In this document: positions 8,282-16,339 of the stretch, piece after piece
How the letters are laid out: each line of letters begins with the position of its first letter
Position numbering within the stretch: position 1 is the first letter of the stretch
The notes under the pieces: generated by a model
What the model saw: only the letters and a program-made list of their open reading frames with translations
Told to the model about the DNA's origin: nothing
Database searches by the model: none
Assembly: GCF_900177725.1 (NCBI RefSeq)
Contig: NZ_FXAT01000021.1
Span: 1-64,000 of the forward strand
From: Paraburkholderia susongensis
GTDB lineage: Bacteria > Pseudomonadota > Gammaproteobacteria > Burkholderiales > Burkholderiaceae
Reading direction: 5' to 3'
DNA: 64,000 nt
Program-made: the position numbers and the translations under genes

Positions 8282-10096
8282 ATGGTGGAGACACTCAGCG
8301 GTTTGCAGCAGAACGAAACATTCGACGTCGCGGTGATCGGCGCGGGCGGAGCAGGCATGTCGGCGGCGCTGTTCGCCGCGATCGAGGGCGCGCGCGTGCT
8401 GCTCGTCGAGAGCACGGAGTATGTGGGCGGCACGACCGCCTATTCGGCCGGCACCACGTGGATACCGAATTCGCCGCACGGCCCGTCGGTCAATCCGCAC
8501 GACAGCAACGCCAATGCCGAAGCCTTTCTGCGCCGCGCGGTCGGCGAGCGCAGCAACGACGCGTTGCGGCGCGCGTTCTTGCAGGCGGGGCCGCAGGCCG
8601 TCGCGCACATCGAGGCGAATTCGGACGTCAAGTATCGCGCGCGCCTGTTTCATCCGGACTATCTCTCGGAGCTCGAAGGCTCCACGCTGCGCGGCCGCGC
8701 GCTCGAGCCGCTCGCGTTCGACGGCCGCAAGCTTGGCCGCCACTTCGCGTTGATCCGTCCGCCGATTCCCGAGTTCACGGTGCTCGGCGGCATGATGGTC
8801 GATCGCGACGACGTCGCGCACCTGCTCAACATGACGAAGTCGTTCGGATCGCTGCGTCACGCGGTGAAGTTGCTTGCGCGTCATGCGCGGGACCGCATGA
8901 GCTGGCCGCGCGGCACGCGTCTCGTGATGGGCAATGCGCTGATCGGCCGGCTGCTTGCTTCGCTGCTCGCGCGCGACGTGACGGTGCTCGTGAGCACGAA
9001 GCTCGAAGCGTTGAGCACCAACGCAAGCGGCGGCGTCGACGGGATCACGCTGAGCCAGGGCGGGCAGCGGCGTCAGATCGCGGTGACAGGTGGCGTGATT
9101 CTCGCGAGCGGCGGCTTCAACCGGCATCCGCACCGGCGTCGCGCGATGCTGCCAGGTGCCGACCCTGCATGGTGTCCCGGCGCGCCGGGACATACGGGCG
9201 GCGCACAGGATCTCGCGCTCGCGGCCGGCGCGCGGTATGGCGAAGGTGCGCTCAGCAACGCGTTCTGGGCGCCGGTGTCGGTGCGCCGACGCAGCGACGG
9301 CACGAGCGCGGTGTTTCCGCATTTCATCATGGACCGCGGCAAGCCCGGCACGATCGTCGTCAATCGCGAAGGCCGGCGCTTCCTGAACGAAAACACGTCG
9401 TATCACCTGTTCGGCATCGCGATGCAGGACGCGCATCGCAAGACACCGTCGGTGCCCGCGTTTCTCGTCACGGATGCGGAGGGCTTGCGCAAATATGGGC
9501 TCGGCATGGTGCGGCCCGGCGGCAAGGGGCTGGAGCCGTTTCTCGCGGACGGCTATCTGACGCGCGGCGCGACGCTCGAAGAACTGGCGGCGAAGCTCGG
9601 CATCGATCCGGCGGGTCTCGCCGATAGCGTCGCGCGTATCAACGACTACGCGAAGACCGGTGTCGACCTGGATTTCCAGCGCGGCACGACCGACTATCAA
9701 CGCGCCAACGGCGACGCGAACTGGCCAGGCCCGAACCCGTGCCTCGGCCCGATCGCACGCGCGCCGTTCTACGCGGTGCGGCTCTATCCCGGCGACATCG
9801 GCGCGGCGACCGGCCTCGTCAGCGATCACGAGGCCCGTGTGCTCGATCGCGGCGATCAGCCGATCGGCGGCCTCTACGCGTGCGGCAACGACATGCAATC
9901 GGTAATGGGCGGCGTTTATCCCGCTCCCGGCATTACGCTCGGGCCGGGGCTCGCGTTTGCCTATCTCGCGGGGCGCGACGCGGCGGCGCGCGCGAAGGCC
10001 GCGCAGAGCGAGGCCGCCGGTGCGCAGGCTTCGGCTTCGCCTGTGGCGCCCGTCGCGCGCGCTGCCGCGCAGCCGGTCAACGAAAAGATCGTCTGA
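8282..10096 (+). CDS. FAD-dependent dehydrogenase 1 (KstD/fumarate-reductase flavoprotein type)
   Basis: This 604-residue flavoprotein is of the FAD_binding_2 family. It has an N-terminal dinucleotide fold VAVIGAGGAGMSAALFAA (about residues 18-35), the GGTTAYSAGTTWIPNS segment, a substrate domain, and a C-terminal FAD-ribityl segment YACGNDMQSVMGGVYPAPGITLGPGLAFAYLAG. This layout is shared by 3-ketosteroid-delta1-dehydrogenases, flavocytochrome c fumarate reductases and alicyclic-acid desaturases. ATG 8282 follows AAGGAG at a good distance; an upstream start at 8063 would add 73 unsupported residues. It is paired with a paralogue downstream and a transporter and regulator of aromatic-acid type, so desaturation of a cyclic ketone or acid is the likely chemistry. 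The substrate is unknown. Confidence 0.87.
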   Translation: MVETLSGLQQNETFDVAVIGAGGAGMSAALFAAIEGARVLLVESTEYVGGTTAYSAGTTWIPNSPHGPSVNPHDSNANAEAFLRRAVGERSNDALRRAFLQAGPQAVAHIEANSDVKYRARLFHPDYLSELEGSTLRGRALEPLAFDGRKLGRHFALIRPPIPEFTVLGGMMVDRDDVAHLLNMTKSFGSLRHAVKLLARHARDRMSWPRGTRLVMGNALIGRLLASLLARDVTVLVSTKLEALSTNASGGVDGITLSQGGQRRQIAVTGGVILASGGFNRHPHRRRAMLPGADPAWCPGAPGHTGGAQDLALAAGARYGEGALSNAFWAPVSVRRRSDGTSAVFPHFIMDRGKPGTIVVNREGRRFLNENTSYHLFGIAMQDAHRKTPSVPAFLVTDAEGLRKYGLGMVRPGGKGLEPFLADGYLTRGATLEELAAKLGIDPAGLADSVARINDYAKTGVDLDFQRGTTDYQRANGDANWPGPNPCLGPIARAPFYAVRLYPGDIGAATGLVSDHEARVLDRGDQPIGGLYACGNDMQSVMGGVYPAPGITLGPGLAFAYLAGRDAAARAKAAQSEAAGAQASASPVAPVARAAAQPVNEKIV

Positions 10097-10130
10097 CGAA
10101 CCAGGGGTGAGCCTGATGGAATAAATTAAT

Positions 10131-10147
10131 AAAATGGAATAGTATTC
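10131..10147. promoter_or_regulatory. Putative IclR-family operator, copy 2
   Basis: AAAATGGAATAGTATTC is the near-exact reverse complement of the element at 8133-8149 (one differing central base). It contains the same GAATA-N-TATTC palindrome and sits 34 bases before the second flavoprotein start, overlapping where a promoter should be. It is embedded in an AT-rich stretch. Confidence 0.6.
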
Positions 10148-10181
10148 AACAAATGAGTTGAAGCTGGTTTCTTTCCAACCG

Positions 10182-12134
10182 ATGAAGCGAATGGCAATGA
10201 AGCACGAACCGATCCTCGAATGCGATGTGCTGGTGCTCGGCTCCGGCGCGGCCGGACTCTCGGCCGCGGTCACCGCGGCCACGCATGGGCTGCGCGTGAT
10301 GGTGGCGGAAAAAGCCGACGTGTTCGGCGGCACGAGCGCGTGGTCGGGCGGCTGGATGTGGATTCCGGGCAATCCGCTGGCGAGGCGCGCGGGTATCGTC
10401 GAGGAATCCGAAGCATCGCGCACCTACCTGCGCAATGAACTCGGCACGCACTACGACGCGGCCAAGGTCGACGCGCTGCTCGATCATGGCCCGGCGATGA
10501 TCGAGTTTTTCGAGCGCCATACGGCCGTGCGTTTTATCGACGGCAATCGCATTCCCGATTTTCATACGACGCCCGGCGCGATGAGCGGCGGCCGTTCGGT
10601 GTGCGCGATGCCGTTCGACGGCCGCGAACTGGGCCCGCTGATCGGGCGCTTGCGTCCGCCGCTCGACGTCGTTACGTTGAAGGGCATGGCGATCGCCTCG
10701 GGCCAGGACCTCGCGCATTTTTTCAACGCGACGCGCTCGCCGCGTTCGGCTATGTACGTGCTGCGCCGCCTCGCCGCATTCGCGGGGCACAAGCTGCGCC
10801 ACGGCCGCTCGATGCGGCTCGTGAACGGCAATGCGCTGGTCGCGCGTCTGCTGAAGTCCGCGCATGATCGCGCGGTCGACCTGCGCAGCAATGCGAAAGC
10901 GGTTGCCTTGCTACGAGAGGGCGATGCTGAAACGGGCCGCGTGACAGGCGCGCGCGTCGAGATCGATGGCGTCGCGCACGAGGTGCATGCCACGCGCGGC
11001 GTGGTGCTGGCATGCGGCGGCTATCCGCACGACGTCGCGCGCCGCGCGCAAACCTTCGCTTATACGCGCTCGGGTCGCGAGCATTGGTCCGCCGCGCCGC
11101 TCACGAATACCGGCGACGGCATCCGGCTCGGCGAGGCCGCCGGCGCGCATTTCGATGCATCGCTCGAAACGCCCGCGGCGTGGGCGCCGGTGTCGCTCGT
11201 GCCACGCGGGAACGGCGAGCCGCCAGTTGCGTTTCCGCATCTGATCGAGCGCGCGAAGCCCGGTGTGATAGCGGTCACGCGTGGGGGGCAGCGTTTCGTC
11301 AACGAGGCTTCGTCGTATCACGACTTCATCAACGCGCTGATCGGCACGACGCCCGCGGGCGAGGAAGTCTGTGCGTGGCTGATCTGCGACCATCGCTTTC
11401 AGCGCCGTTACGGCCTCGGTTTTTCGAAGCCGTTTCCATTTCCGACTGGCCCGTATCGGCGTTCGGGCTATCTGCAACGTGCGGACAGTCTTGCCGCGCT
11501 GGCCGAGCAATGCGGCATCGATCCTCGCGGGCTCGAAGCGACCGTGACTGCCTACAACAGCTATGCGAAGGACGGCTTCGATCCGCAATTCCATAAAGGC
11601 TCGACGCCGTACAACCGCGTGCAGGGCGATGCGCGGCATGCGCCGAACCCCTGCATCGCACCGCTCGAACGCGGTCCGTTCTATGCGGTCAAGCTGCTGC
11701 CCGGCAGTCTCGGCACGTTCGCGGGTCTCGCCACCGATGCGGCCGCGCGCGTGCTCGACCACGCGGGTCGGCCGGTGCCGGGGCTTTACGCGGTCGGCAA
11801 CGACAGCGCGAGCATGATGGGCGGCTGCTATCCGAGCGGCGGCATCACGCTCGGGCCCGCGATGACCTTCGGTTATCTCGCGGGTCTGGCGCTCGCGGGC
11901 ATCACGCGGGCGGAGAGCACGCGACGAAGTGTGAGCGCGCAACGAGGGGCGCATGCGGTTCAGGCAACGCCAGGCGCGCAAGTCACGCCGAGCGCACAAA
12001 CCACGCAAGGCGCACACGCCGTACCAACGGCACCAACGGCACCAACGGCACCAACGGCACAAGCCGTACTACAAACCGCACAAACCAAACCCACTCCGAA
12101 TTCCACCATCCCATCACAAGGACGCATCTCATGA
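10182..12134 (+). CDS. FAD-dependent dehydrogenase 2 (KstD/fumarate-reductase flavoprotein type)
   Basis: This roughly 650-residue paralogue of the upstream flavoprotein has a VLVLGSGAAGLSAAVTAA FAD fold near the N-terminus, GGTSAWSGGWMWIPGNP, and a C-terminal YAVGNDSASMMGGCYPSGG segment. Possible starts are ATG 10182, 10191 or 10197, and a TTG at 10158; none has a strong ribosome-binding site. The last 70 or so residues are low-complexity Ala/Thr/Pro/Gln, including an imperfect run of PTA units, and look like a disordered tail absent from the first paralogue. The stop overlaps the next start by ATGA, so it is coupled to the NIPSNAP gene. Two such enzymes in one operon fit successive desaturations, as in aromatisation of a cyclohexane-type acid (inference). 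Confidence 0.86.
   Translation: MKRMAMKHEPILECDVLVLGSGAAGLSAAVTAATHGLRVMVAEKADVFGGTSAWSGGWMWIPGNPLARRAGIVEESEASRTYLRNELGTHYDAAKVDALLDHGPAMIEFFERHTAVRFIDGNRIPDFHTTPGAMSGGRSVCAMPFDGRELGPLIGRLRPPLDVVTLKGMAIASGQDLAHFFNATRSPRSAMYVLRRLAAFAGHKLRHGRSMRLVNGNALVARLLKSAHDRAVDLRSNAKAVALLREGDAETGRVTGARVEIDGVAHEVHATRGVVLACGGYPHDVARRAQTFAYTRSGREHWSAAPLTNTGDGIRLGEAAGAHFDASLETPAAWAPVSLVPRGNGEPPVAFPHLIERAKPGVIAVTRGGQRFVNEASSYHDFINALIGTTPAGEEVCAWLICDHRFQRRYGLGFSKPFPFPTGPYRRSGYLQRADSLAALAEQCGIDPRGLEATVTAYNSYAKDGFDPQFHKGSTPYNRVQGDARHAPNPCIAPLERGPFYAVKLLPGSLGTFAGLATDAAARVLDHAGRPVPGLYAVGNDSASMMGGCYPSGGITLGPAMTFGYLAGLALAGITRAESTRRSVSAQRGAHAVQATPGAQVTPSAQTTQGAHAVPTAPTAPTAPTAQAVLQTAQTKPTPNSTIPSQGRIS
12029..12060 (+). 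repeat. 9-bp tandem repeat in flavoprotein tail
   Basis: Four near-perfect copies of ACCAACGGC encode a Thr-Ala-Pro repeat in the disordered C-terminal tail of the second flavoprotein. The unit is a multiple of three, so copy number can vary without a frameshift. Confidence 0.75.
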
Positions 12135-12742
12135 CTCTCTACGACGTCGTCACGCTCACCGTGAAAATCGGCGCGAACGCGCAGGTTTTCGAAAGCATCC
12201 AGGCCCGCGGCGCAGCACCCGGCTCGAAGCTGCTCGGCTGCTGGTACTCCGATATCGGCGCGCTCGGGCAGGTGCTCGTGCTGCGCGGCTTCGATTCCGA
12301 AGCGGCTTTGATCGCCGAGCGCAAGCGTATGCTGCTCGAAGGCAATCCATTCGGTTGCGGCGAATTCATCACCGACGTGAAGATCGACAGCTATGCACTG
12401 TTTCCGTTCTTGCCGCCGATCGAGCCGGCCGTTCACGGCGGCATCTACGAGATGCGTGTCTACGGCACGAAGCTCGCGAGCTTGCAGCACACGATCGACG
12501 CATGGGAGAAGGCCGTGCCCGAGCGCACGCGGCGCTCGCCGCTCGTCGGCGCGATGTATGCGCTCGACGGCGCCGTGCCGCGTTTTCTGAACATCTGGCC
12601 GTATGCGAGCGTCGACGAACGTTCGCGGATTCGCGCCGAAGCGGTCAAGGACGGCATCTGGCCGCCGAAGGGCGGCCCGGCTCATCTGACGACGATGGAG
12701 TCGACGATCTGCGTGCCGGCGCCGTTTTCGCCGCTGCGCTGA
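12131..12742 (+). CDS. NIPSNAP-family protein
   Basis: This 203-residue protein has two NIPSNAP/dimeric alpha-beta-barrel repeats: MTLYDVVTLTVKIG at the start and GGIYEMRVYGTKLASL near residue 100, with LNIWPYASVDERSRIR in the second. Bacterial NIPSNAP proteins are often embedded in catabolic operons, but their biochemical role is not established. It starts within the stop of the flavoprotein gene (ATGA), so the two are translated together. A helper function for the flavoproteins, or binding of an unstable intermediate, is conceivable but not shown by the sequence. Confidence 0.85.
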   Translation: MTLYDVVTLTVKIGANAQVFESIQARGAAPGSKLLGCWYSDIGALGQVLVLRGFDSEAALIAERKRMLLEGNPFGCGEFITDVKIDSYALFPFLPPIEPAVHGGIYEMRVYGTKLASLQHTIDAWEKAVPERTRRSPLVGAMYALDGAVPRFLNIWPYASVDERSRIRAEAVKDGIWPPKGGPAHLTTMESTICVPAPFSPLR

Positions 12743-12826
12743 GCGCGAATCCATCGAGACCCGGCGCTCACGAGACTCGCGATCCGCATCGCAAAGCATC
12801 GTAAATCCAGCAGTTCGGGAGAGGAC

Positions 12827-13660
12827 ATGACTCAACACAACTCGCGGGCGCTCTCGCTATCGGCGTTGACCGTGCTCGAACTGAGCCCGCCGCAGATGGT
12901 CGAGTGCGCAGCGCAGGCTGGCTACGACTACGTCGGGCTGCGCCTCGTGCCCGCCACCGATCACGAAGTGCGGCACGACATCATCGGCCCGACGGCGTTG
13001 AAGCGCGAAACGCTCGCGCGCTTGCGCGACACCGGCATCAAGGTGCTCGACGTCGAAATTCTGCGGCTCAAGCCCGACACCGATGTGAACGCATGGCAGC
13101 CGATGCTCGATGCCGCCGCCGAATTAGGCGCGCGCTACGTGCTAGTCGCGGGTAACGATCCCGACGAGACGCGCACTGCCGAGCGGCTCGCGCAACTGTG
13201 CGAGCTGGCTGAGCCGCGCGGCCTCGCGCCTTCGCTCGAACCGATGCCGTGGACCGATGTGAAGGACGTGACGCAAGGCGCGCGCATCGTGAAGGCGGCG
13301 GCACGGCGCAACACCGGGCTGATTGTCGATCCGCTTCACTTCGATCGCGCGGGCACGTCGGTGGAAACATTGCGGGCGTTGCCGCGCGAGTACTTCGGCT
13401 ACGTGCAGTTCTGCGACGCGCCAGCCGAGCGTCCGGCCGATCTCGACACGCTGCTCTATCAGGCGCGGTGCGAGCGCATGATTCCGGGCGAGGGCGGTCT
13501 CGATCTCGCCGGCATTCTGCGCGCGCTGCCCGACCATCTACCGATCAGCCTCGAAGTGCCGATGCAGAAGTGGGCGCAAACCGCATCCGCGCTCGAGCGC
13601 GCACGCAGGCTGCGCGAGGCGGCGCTCGGTCTGCTCGAGCGTACTTACGCGGCGACGTAG
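12827..13660 (+). CDS. Sugar-phosphate isomerase/epimerase-like TIM-barrel protein
   Basis: This 277-residue protein is of the xylose-isomerase-like TIM-barrel family (AP_endonuc_2). Metal-ligand-type acidic residues are visible at SLEPMPW, GLIVDPLHFDRAG, YVQFCDAP and GEGGLDLAGIL near the C-terminus. Members include 3-dehydroshikimate dehydratases, inositol-pathway isomerases and hydroxypyruvate isomerases. Next to an AroE-like dehydrogenase and an aromatic-acid transporter, a dehydratase or isomerase acting on a hydroaromatic ring is attractive, but family alone does not settle it. A good GGAGAGGA ribosome-binding site precedes ATG 12827. Confidence 0.83.
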   Translation: MTQHNSRALSLSALTVLELSPPQMVECAAQAGYDYVGLRLVPATDHEVRHDIIGPTALKRETLARLRDTGIKVLDVEILRLKPDTDVNAWQPMLDAAAELGARYVLVAGNDPDETRTAERLAQLCELAEPRGLAPSLEPMPWTDVKDVTQGARIVKAAARRNTGLIVDPLHFDRAGTSVETLRALPREYFGYVQFCDAPAERPADLDTLLYQARCERMIPGEGGLDLAGILRALPDHLPISLEVPMQKWAQTASALERARRLREAALGLLERTYAAT

Positions 13661-13665
13661 GGTTA

Positions 13666-13677
13666 CATCACGTGATG
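13666..13677. promoter_or_regulatory. 12-bp perfect palindrome before the AAHS transporter
   Basis: CATCACGTGATG is a perfect palindrome six bases after the TIM-barrel gene, about 145 bases before the transporter start. It could be a regulator site for the transporter. It does not resemble the GAATA-N-TATTC operator. Confidence 0.35.
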
Positions 13678-13821
13678 ATATAAGCGCGCTTCGCCGCTTC
13701 GCTTCACAGTTCTGCTTCACAGCTTTATCACCCACGGCCGGTCCATTCAGAAAGCGCACGGCAAGGATGCGCGAAGGACCGGCTTTCCCAATCGATAACG
13801 ACAAGAAGATCTGGAGACAGC

Positions 13822-15216
13822 ATGGAACCTTCAATCAAGGCGCCGCGGCCGGACACGTCCGCCGCTCGCGCAATCGACGTGCAGCAGTGGTTCGACGAGC
13901 GGCCTGTCGGGCGCTTTCAGATTCTCGTGTTGCTGATGTGCATGTTCATCGTCACGCTCGATGGGCTCGACACCGTGATGGTCGGCTTTATCGCGCCGGC
14001 GTTGTCGAGCGCATGGGCGATTCCGCGCGATGCGCTCGGACCCGTGATGAGCGGCGGCCTGCTCGGTCTCGCGTTCGGTGCGCTGTGCGCGGGGCCGCTC
14101 GCGGACCGGCTCGGCCGCAAGACGGTGATGACCTGCGCGGTGTTGTTCTTCGGCGTGTGGAGCCTCGGCTCGGCGTTCGCGACGGGCATCGGCGAATTGA
14201 CGGTGCTGCGTTTTCTGACCGGCCTCGGGCTCGGCGCGTCGATGCCGAATGCCGCCACGCTGATGGCCGAGTACGCGCCGCAGCGCTGCCGCGCGCTGAT
14301 GGTGACGACCGTGTTCTGCGGCTTCACGCTCGGCGCGGCGGGCGGCGGTTTCGTCAGCGCATGGCTGATCGCGTCGCACGGCTGGCGCTCGGTGCTGATT
14401 CTGGGCGGCGTGCTGCCGATCCTCTACGTGCCGCTGATGATCCGCTTTCTGCCGGAATCGGCTCGCTTTCTCGCGTTGAAGGACACGCGGCGCGCGCGGC
14501 TCGTCACGGTGATGAACCGCATCGAGCGCGGTATCGCCGATCGGACGACGCGCTTCGCCGTGCATTCCACCGCGCACGAGACGCGGCGCGAGCGCAGCCC
14601 GGTGCGCCTGATCCTGTCGCGCGATTACGCGTTCGGCACGGTGATGCTATGGGTCTGCTATTTCGCCGGCCTGCTCACGGTGTATCTGCTCGGCAGCTGG
14701 CTGCCGACGCTGATTCGCGGCGCGGGCTTCACGCTCGCCGAAGCGGCGCTCGTCGGCGCGCTGTTCCAGGCGGGCGGCACGATCGGCTCGCTCGCGATCG
14801 GTTGGCTCATGGACCGCTTCAACCCGCATCGCGCGCTCGGCGCGACCGTGTTCGCGGGCGGCGTGCTCGCATGGGCGATGGGTCTGCCCGGCCACGGCAT
14901 CGCGATGATCGCCGTGCTCGCGTTCTTCATGGGCTATTGCATGAACGGCTCCAACACCGGTTTTTGCGCGCTGGCCGCGGGTTCGTATCCGACGCGCATG
15001 CGCGCAACCGGCACGAGCTGGATGCTCGGCATCGGCCGCTTCGGCGGGATTGCGGGGGCGATGCTCGGCGCCGGGATGCTGCACGCGAACTGGGGCTTTA
15101 GCGAGGTGTTCACGTCGCTGGCATTGCCCGCGGCGGTTGGAGCGGCGGCGGTGCTGCTCAAGGGGGCGCGGCATCGCGGACCGCTCTTGCGCGTGAGCGC
15201 GGGAGTGGGGCACTGA
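13822..15216 (+). CDS. MFS aromatic acid:H+ symporter (AAHS family)
   Basis: This 464-residue, 12-TM transporter has the AAHS hallmarks: LDGLDTVMVGFIAP in TM1, where the Asp is essential in PcaK-type transporters, and ADRLGRKTVM in the loop 2-3 motif. A central cytoplasmic loop with an Arg-rich stretch separates the halves. AAHS members import aromatic or hydroaromatic acids (4-hydroxybenzoate, protocatechuate, vanillate, shikimate-like acids). It lies between the catabolic genes and the IclR regulator and is likely the uptake system of this cluster. GGAGA precedes the ATG. Confidence 0.9.
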   Translation: MEPSIKAPRPDTSAARAIDVQQWFDERPVGRFQILVLLMCMFIVTLDGLDTVMVGFIAPALSSAWAIPRDALGPVMSGGLLGLAFGALCAGPLADRLGRKTVMTCAVLFFGVWSLGSAFATGIGELTVLRFLTGLGLGASMPNAATLMAEYAPQRCRALMVTTVFCGFTLGAAGGGFVSAWLIASHGWRSVLILGGVLPILYVPLMIRFLPESARFLALKDTRRARLVTVMNRIERGIADRTTRFAVHSTAHETRRERSPVRLILSRDYAFGTVMLWVCYFAGLLTVYLLGSWLPTLIRGAGFTLAEAALVGALFQAGGTIGSLAIGWLMDRFNPHRALGATVFAGGVLAWAMGLPGHGIAMIAVLAFFMGYCMNGSNTGFCALAAGSYPTRMRATGTSWMLGIGRFGGIAGAMLGAGMLHANWGFSEVFTSLALPAAVGAAAVLLKGARHRGPLLRVSAGVGH

Positions 15217-15261
15217 GGGCACTGAAGAAGGGCGCCGAAGAAGGACACCGAGGCGGCCCCC

Positions 15262-15297
15262 AGCACGCGACAGACGCCCGGGCGTCCGTCGCGTGCT
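15262..15297 (+). terminator. Long hairpin after the AAHS gene
   Basis: A 36-bp inverted repeat with 18-bp arms (AGCACGCGACAGACGCCC and its complement) carries one mismatch and no loop beyond the fold-back, starting 45 bases after the transporter stop. There is no clear T-run, so termination is likely but not certain. Confidence 0.5.
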
Positions 15298-15309
15298 TGT
15301 ATTCCGATG

Positions 15310-15337
15310 TTGAATCATGTTCTCATGTGGGATTCAA
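15310..15337. promoter_or_regulatory. Inverted repeat upstream of iclR
   Basis: TTGAATC and GATTCAA form 7-bp perfect arms 14 bases apart, ending 18 bases before the IclR start codon. It overlaps the expected promoter, so an autoregulatory operator is likely. It only partly resembles the GAATA-N-TATTC sites at the catabolic genes. Confidence 0.45.
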
Positions 15338-15355
15338 ATCGAATGAGGCTGGATC

Positions 15356-16210
15356 ATGGCGGGGAATCTCGAGCGGGCGCTGGCTATCATCGAATTGCTG
15401 GCGAAGCAGGGCGGCAGCATGCAGCTGGCGGCGATCGCCGATACGCTGAACATTCCGCGCAGCGGCACGCACCGGCTGCTCGCCGAGCTGAGCGACGAAG
15501 GCTACGTGCGGCAGGATGAGCACGGCGAATACGTGCTCGCGCTGAAGCTCGTGTCGCTCGGGCTGATGTGGTTGTCGACCGCGGGCGTGCTCGATATTTC
15601 ACAGCCGGTGCTCGACCGGCTGGCGGCCGCGTCGGGCGAACTCGCGCGGCTCGGCGTGATCGAGGACGATCACATTACGTTCGTCGGCAAGGCGCAGGGC
15701 GCGCGCTCCGGCCTGCGCTACGACCCGGACATGGGCAGCCGCCCGCCGCTGCATTGCACCGCGAGCGGCCAGGCATGGCTCGCGACGATGAGCGACGAGG
15801 AAGCGCTCGAACTCGTGTCGCGCCAGGGCGGCATCGGCAAGGCGGGACAGCGCGGGCCGAAGGCGCCGAAGACGATCCAGCAGTTCCTGCAGGACCTGAA
15901 CGGCGCGCGCAAGCGCGGCTACGGCGTCGCGAGCGAGACTTACGAGGCGGGCATGACGTCGATGGCGGCGGCGATCCGTCATCCGGTGACGGGGCTCGTG
16001 GTCGGCACCGTGAGCCTCGCGGGGCCGACGAGCCGTCTGCCGGACACGCGTCTGAAGGAATTGGCGCCCGCGCTGCTCGAAGCCGCGTCGGACATGAGCG
16101 GGGCTGCGCTGAGTTCACCGTATTTCAAGCGTGGTCCGCGCGCCGCGCCGGCGGCGGCCGCGGTGCAGCCGGTCGAGCCGAAGCGCAGGGGCCGTCCGCG
16201 CGCGGCGTGA
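15356..16210 (+). CDS. IclR-family transcriptional regulator
   Basis: This 284-residue protein has an N-terminal winged helix-turn-helix (LAKQGGSMQLAAIADTLNIPRSGTHRLLAELSDEGYV, about residues 16-50). A C-terminal IclR effector domain follows, with a ligand-pocket segment TASGQAWLATMSDEE and AGMTSMAAAIRHPVTGLVVG. The last 20 residues are Pro/Ala/Arg-rich, ending RRGRPRAA. IclR regulators usually control adjacent aromatic or organic acid catabolic genes, here the double-flavoprotein cluster and its transporter. Inverted repeats around its own promoter and the shared palindromes at 8133 and 10131 are its candidate operators. Confidence 0.93.
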   Translation: MAGNLERALAIIELLAKQGGSMQLAAIADTLNIPRSGTHRLLAELSDEGYVRQDEHGEYVLALKLVSLGLMWLSTAGVLDISQPVLDRLAAASGELARLGVIEDDHITFVGKAQGARSGLRYDPDMGSRPPLHCTASGQAWLATMSDEEALELVSRQGGIGKAGQRGPKAPKTIQQFLQDLNGARKRGYGVASETYEAGMTSMAAAIRHPVTGLVVGTVSLAGPTSRLPDTRLKELAPALLEAASDMSGAALSSPYFKRGPRAAPAAAAVQPVEPKRRGRPRAA

Positions 16211-16339
16211 GCGTGGCCTGCGCCGCACAGTAGGGGAACGGATCACCACCGGCCTGAGCGGGTTTCTCTGAAGACGAACCCTGGAGCCGCAACGCGCGTG
16301 CCGTGGTTGTGCGTTCGGACCTCAGACGCGCGAGTTCTA

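Noticed and set aside
10158..10181. TTG start for the second flavoprotein
   Set aside because: It adds eight residues with no ribosome-binding site; ATG 10182 or 10197 is more likely.
7976..10423. 815-codon minus-strand ORF opposite the first flavoprotein
   Set aside because: Extremely Arg/Ala/His-rich shadow frame; the flavoprotein on the plus strand has complete FAD motifs.
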